Positions 61,965 to 64,000 of a stretch of DNA of 64,000 nucleotides are shown here, in pieces. A program made the translations under genes and the position numbers. The notes beneath the pieces were generated by a model. It worked only from the letters and a program-made list of their open reading frames with translations. It was not told the DNA's origin and made no database searches. Origin of the DNA: an uncultured Chloroflexota bacterium (lineage in GTDB: Bacteria; Chloroflexota; Anaerolineae; Aggregatilineales; Phototrophicaceae); the NCBI GenBank assembly GCA_937974245.1, contig CALJKV010000124.1:7477-71476 (forward strand), written 5' to 3'. Position 1 is the first letter of the stretch. Every line of letters begins with the position of its first letter.

Positions 61965-63655
61965 GTTCATCATCTACATCATCGCGCACTGTCAACCCCT
62001 GGTGGGTGTTGGCACTCATCGCGCTGCCGGTCTTCATTGGCGCACTGGATTTAACGATTGTTTCGGCTTTTCTGCCGGAAATCATCATTGGGCTGGAACT
62101 CCCACTGCAAACCTCGCTGGATGACGCGGCCTGGGTCGTCAGTGGCTACCTGCTGGCTTATGCCGTCAGCATGACGTTTATGGGACGGGTGAGCGATCTC
62201 ATCGGGCGGCGGGCGGTGTATGTGGCCTGTCTGCTCATTTTTATCGTCGGCTCGATTATGGTAGCGGTGGCACACCAGGGGCCAACCGACCTGCTCTATA
62301 CCCTGCTGCGGCGCATGGGCGAACGACCTGACCGCGAGAGTGTCACTCTGATGGCGATCATCATCGGGCGGGTTGTGCAGGCATTGGGGGCGGGCGCGCT
62401 GGTGCCGGTCAGCCTGGCGCTGGTGGGCGACCTGTTCCCGGCGGAGCGCCGCGCTCAACCATTGGGCGTGATCGGCGCGGTGGATACCCTGGGCTGGGTA
62501 CTGGGGCATCTCTACGGTGGCGTGCTGGTGAATTTCTTCGCGGTCAACAAAGCCGGGTTTGAGCAGTTTTTAAGCAGCATCGGCCTGAACTGGCCGCCCC
62601 CTGACTGGCGCACCTTGTTCTGGATTAACGTGCCACTGGCGCTGATTGCCCTTGCCCTCACCTTGTGGGCGCTGCGTGATGTGCCAATCCACCGCAGCAA
62701 AGGGCGCTTCGATTTCCTGGGCGCGGGGTTGATTGTCGGGGCGCTGGTGGCGTTGGTGCTGGGTCTGGGCGCAAATATCGAGGTTTCCGGCTCAACTGCC
62801 AGTTTTGAGGAGCTTTCCCGCCTGCCGAGTTATGCCGGGCCAGCCGTGTTGCTGGCGGTTGCCCTGTTTGCCGGGTTTATCCTGGTGGAAACACGGGTGA
62901 AAGACCCGCTGCTGGATTTACGGATGTTTCGCCACCGCAATTTGTCGGCAGGGGCGATTGTCAACCTGTTCGTCGGCTTCGCGCTGATGATCGGCCTCGT
63001 GAGCGTGCCGATTCTCATCAATATCCGCGCCGAGGATGCCTCCCATCTGACGGATGCGGCACTGCAAGTTGGCATCCTGCTCTCGGCGCTGACCGTGCCG
63101 ATGGCGCTGGCGGCAGTCCCCGGCGGTTGGGTGAGTGATCGCTACGGCTACCGGGTGGCGACTGTGACCGGGCTGGGCATCGCCCTGGTCGGGTTCGTAC
63201 TGGTCTGGCAGACCTGGACGGTTGACCTGGGCGCGGGGATTGTCGCGCTGGAAATGGTGGTGATCGGTATCGGCCTGGGGCTGACATTCTCGCCCATCAG
63301 TGCGGCGGTCATCAACGCGGCGGACGAAGACCACCGGGGGATTGCCTCGGCGCTGGTGATTATCCTGCGGCTCATCGGCATGACGATTGCCGTTTCGGCG
63401 CTGACGACGCTCGCCTTACAGCGTGTCTCCATCATGGCCGCTGCCGAACTGGGCCCAACGGTGGCCGACCCGCATGAATTCGTGGATATCTACGCTCGCA
63501 TCACGGTGAGTGTGCTGGCGGAACTGGGGCTGGTGGGTGCGATTGTGTGCGGCCTCGGCCTGATTCCGGCAGTCAGCGGCCTGCGCCGGTTGGTGAGTCG
63601 CGGCGGGGAGACGGAGGTGGCGGAACAGGTATCGGCCACAACCCCCGCCGATTGA
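61961..63655 (+). CDS. DHA2-type MFS transporter (Rv1410/P55-like)
   Basis: This protein of 564 residues has about fourteen membrane helices. Motif A follows helix 2 (GRVSDLIGRRAVYV) and motif C-like GALVPVSLAL follows. Large loops near residues 190-215 and 290-330 are seen, the first with a FFAVNKAGFEQFLSS segment. Size and pairing with an LprG-like lipoprotein match the triacylglycerol exporter P55 of mycobacteria. Partner loading from the lipoprotein is inferred. ATG 61961 overlaps the previous stop by four bases. Confidence 0.92.
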   Translation: MSSSSTSSRTVNPWWVLALIALPVFIGALDLTIVSAFLPEIIIGLELPLQTSLDDAAWVVSGYLLAYAVSMTFMGRVSDLIGRRAVYVACLLIFIVGSIMVAVAHQGPTDLLYTLLRRMGERPDRESVTLMAIIIGRVVQALGAGALVPVSLALVGDLFPAERRAQPLGVIGAVDTLGWVLGHLYGGVLVNFFAVNKAGFEQFLSSIGLNWPPPDWRTLFWINVPLALIALALTLWALRDVPIHRSKGRFDFLGAGLIVGALVALVLGLGANIEVSGSTASFEELSRLPSYAGPAVLLAVALFAGFILVETRVKDPLLDLRMFRHRNLSAGAIVNLFVGFALMIGLVSVPILINIRAEDASHLTDAALQVGILLSALTVPMALAAVPGGWVSDRYGYRVATVTGLGIALVGFVLVWQTWTVDLGAGIVALEMVVIGIGLGLTFSPISAAVINAADEDHRGIASALVIILRLIGMTIAVSALTTLALQRVSIMAAAELGPTVADPHEFVDIYARITVSVLAELGLVGAIVCGLGLIPAVSGLRRLVSRGGETEVAEQVSATTPAD

Positions 63656-64000
63656 AGCGAGATGCAGCGCGTTTCTAGTGTAGGCGGCCTTGCACTGGGC
63701 GGCAGGAATGCCGTCCCTGCGATTTGCCGTTTATAATCGTGTTCAATGAAGCAATTGACCATGTAAATAACACATTATGGGGCGGTAGTGCAACCGATTT
63801 ACGCCGTCCCACAGACACCCCCAAACTACCCCGGAAATGAAATAATCTCTATAATGTTTCCTGTTTTCACCTGTTTTTCAGGATGATACTTGCGCCTGCC
63901 TGGAAGGATATTCGCCCCGCATTACGCTTGACCCACCCGATTCACCTAAGCCACTAGCCGGAATTTATCCAACAGACGAAGGCGGTTGGGATGGCCCAGG
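63656..64000. other. Right-edge intergenic sequence
   Basis: No gene can be supported. A TATAAT box is seen at 63850-63855 with no clear -35. Short frames from 63883 end at once. A gene may begin beyond the window. Confidence 0.4.

Noticed and set aside
1..64000. CRISPR array
   Set aside because: No regularly spaced identical repeats were seen; the repeats present are stalk-coding arrays, WD40 or TPR repeats and short tandem units.
63883..64000. Start of a further gene at the right edge
   Set aside because: The frame from ATG 63883 stops within 26 codons; nothing beyond can be judged.

Overview
The window reads as chromosomal DNA from a moderately GC-rich bacterium, most likely of the Chloroflexota (Anaerolineae-like). 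This is inferred from the gene repertoire, not from a phylogenetic marker. The pointers are large Ser/Thr kinases with Thr/Pro stalks, SH3 or WD40 repeats, a TIR-TPR protein, a NACHT-like/HEAT protein, a G5/3D-domain protein, DUF2723 and YfhO-type membrane proteins, an LprG/MFS pair, frequent GTG/TTG starts, and palindromic dispersed repeats. Gene density is high and many genes overlap by 1-11 bases, giving clear operons. RNA genes are tRNA-Lys(CTT), tRNA-Ser(CGA) and the small SRP RNA. I see no CRISPR array and no complete insertion sequence.

Left edge to 5.7 kb: the C-terminal part of a tyrosine recombinase faces the 3' end of tRNA-Lys, which suggests the end of an integrated element lying mostly to the left. 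A CtpE-like P-type ATPase, a gene-poor stretch with a LexA-like box, an SRPBCC protein and a secreted protein follow. Among them (4418-4984) is a thioredoxin/redoxin-like lipoprotein interrupted by an in-frame UGA at the first Cys position of the redox motif. A perfect hairpin with a GUG loop lies just downstream, so it is a strong candidate selenoprotein.

5.7-15.3 kb (minus): one operon-like run encodes a tandem solute-binding protein, a FtsX/MacB-type permease, an HlyD-like lipoprotein adaptor, two ABC ATPases and a membrane-anchored LysM protein. 15.8-21.1 kb (plus): a response regulator, a short RNA/attenuator candidate, then a sulfur-transfer cluster: JAMM peptidase, tandem rhodanese, ThiS/MoaD-like carrier, GNAT, DUF4395, thioredoxin, MoeZ-like E1-rhodanese. 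Together these can charge a ubiquitin-like carrier with sulfur and cleave its C-terminal conjugates.

21.2-36.8 kb: TIR-TPR membrane protein, DUF2723 protein behind tRNA-Ser, small enzymes, a kinase-SH3 protein with a methyltransferase, a small membrane protein, a G5/3D cell-wall protein and SRP RNA. 37.3-47.3 kb: an ABC exporter with a long leader, a lipoprotein, a sugar-phosphate-isomerase-like protein, and three overlapping large membrane proteins (YfhO and relatives), one carrying an in-frame palindromic repeat insertion.

47.8-64 kb: zinc-ribbon protein, NACHT-like/HEAT protein with an Arg in its P-loop, an imperfect inverted-repeat element, an alpha/beta hydrolase with a puzzling start, a kinase-STAND-WD40 protein (14 WD repeats), GNAT, PAP2 phosphatase, FmdB zinc ribbon, an MFS transporter, and an LppX/LprG-like lipoprotein overlapping a DHA2-type MFS transporter. 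All functional calls come from reading motifs; no database search was run.
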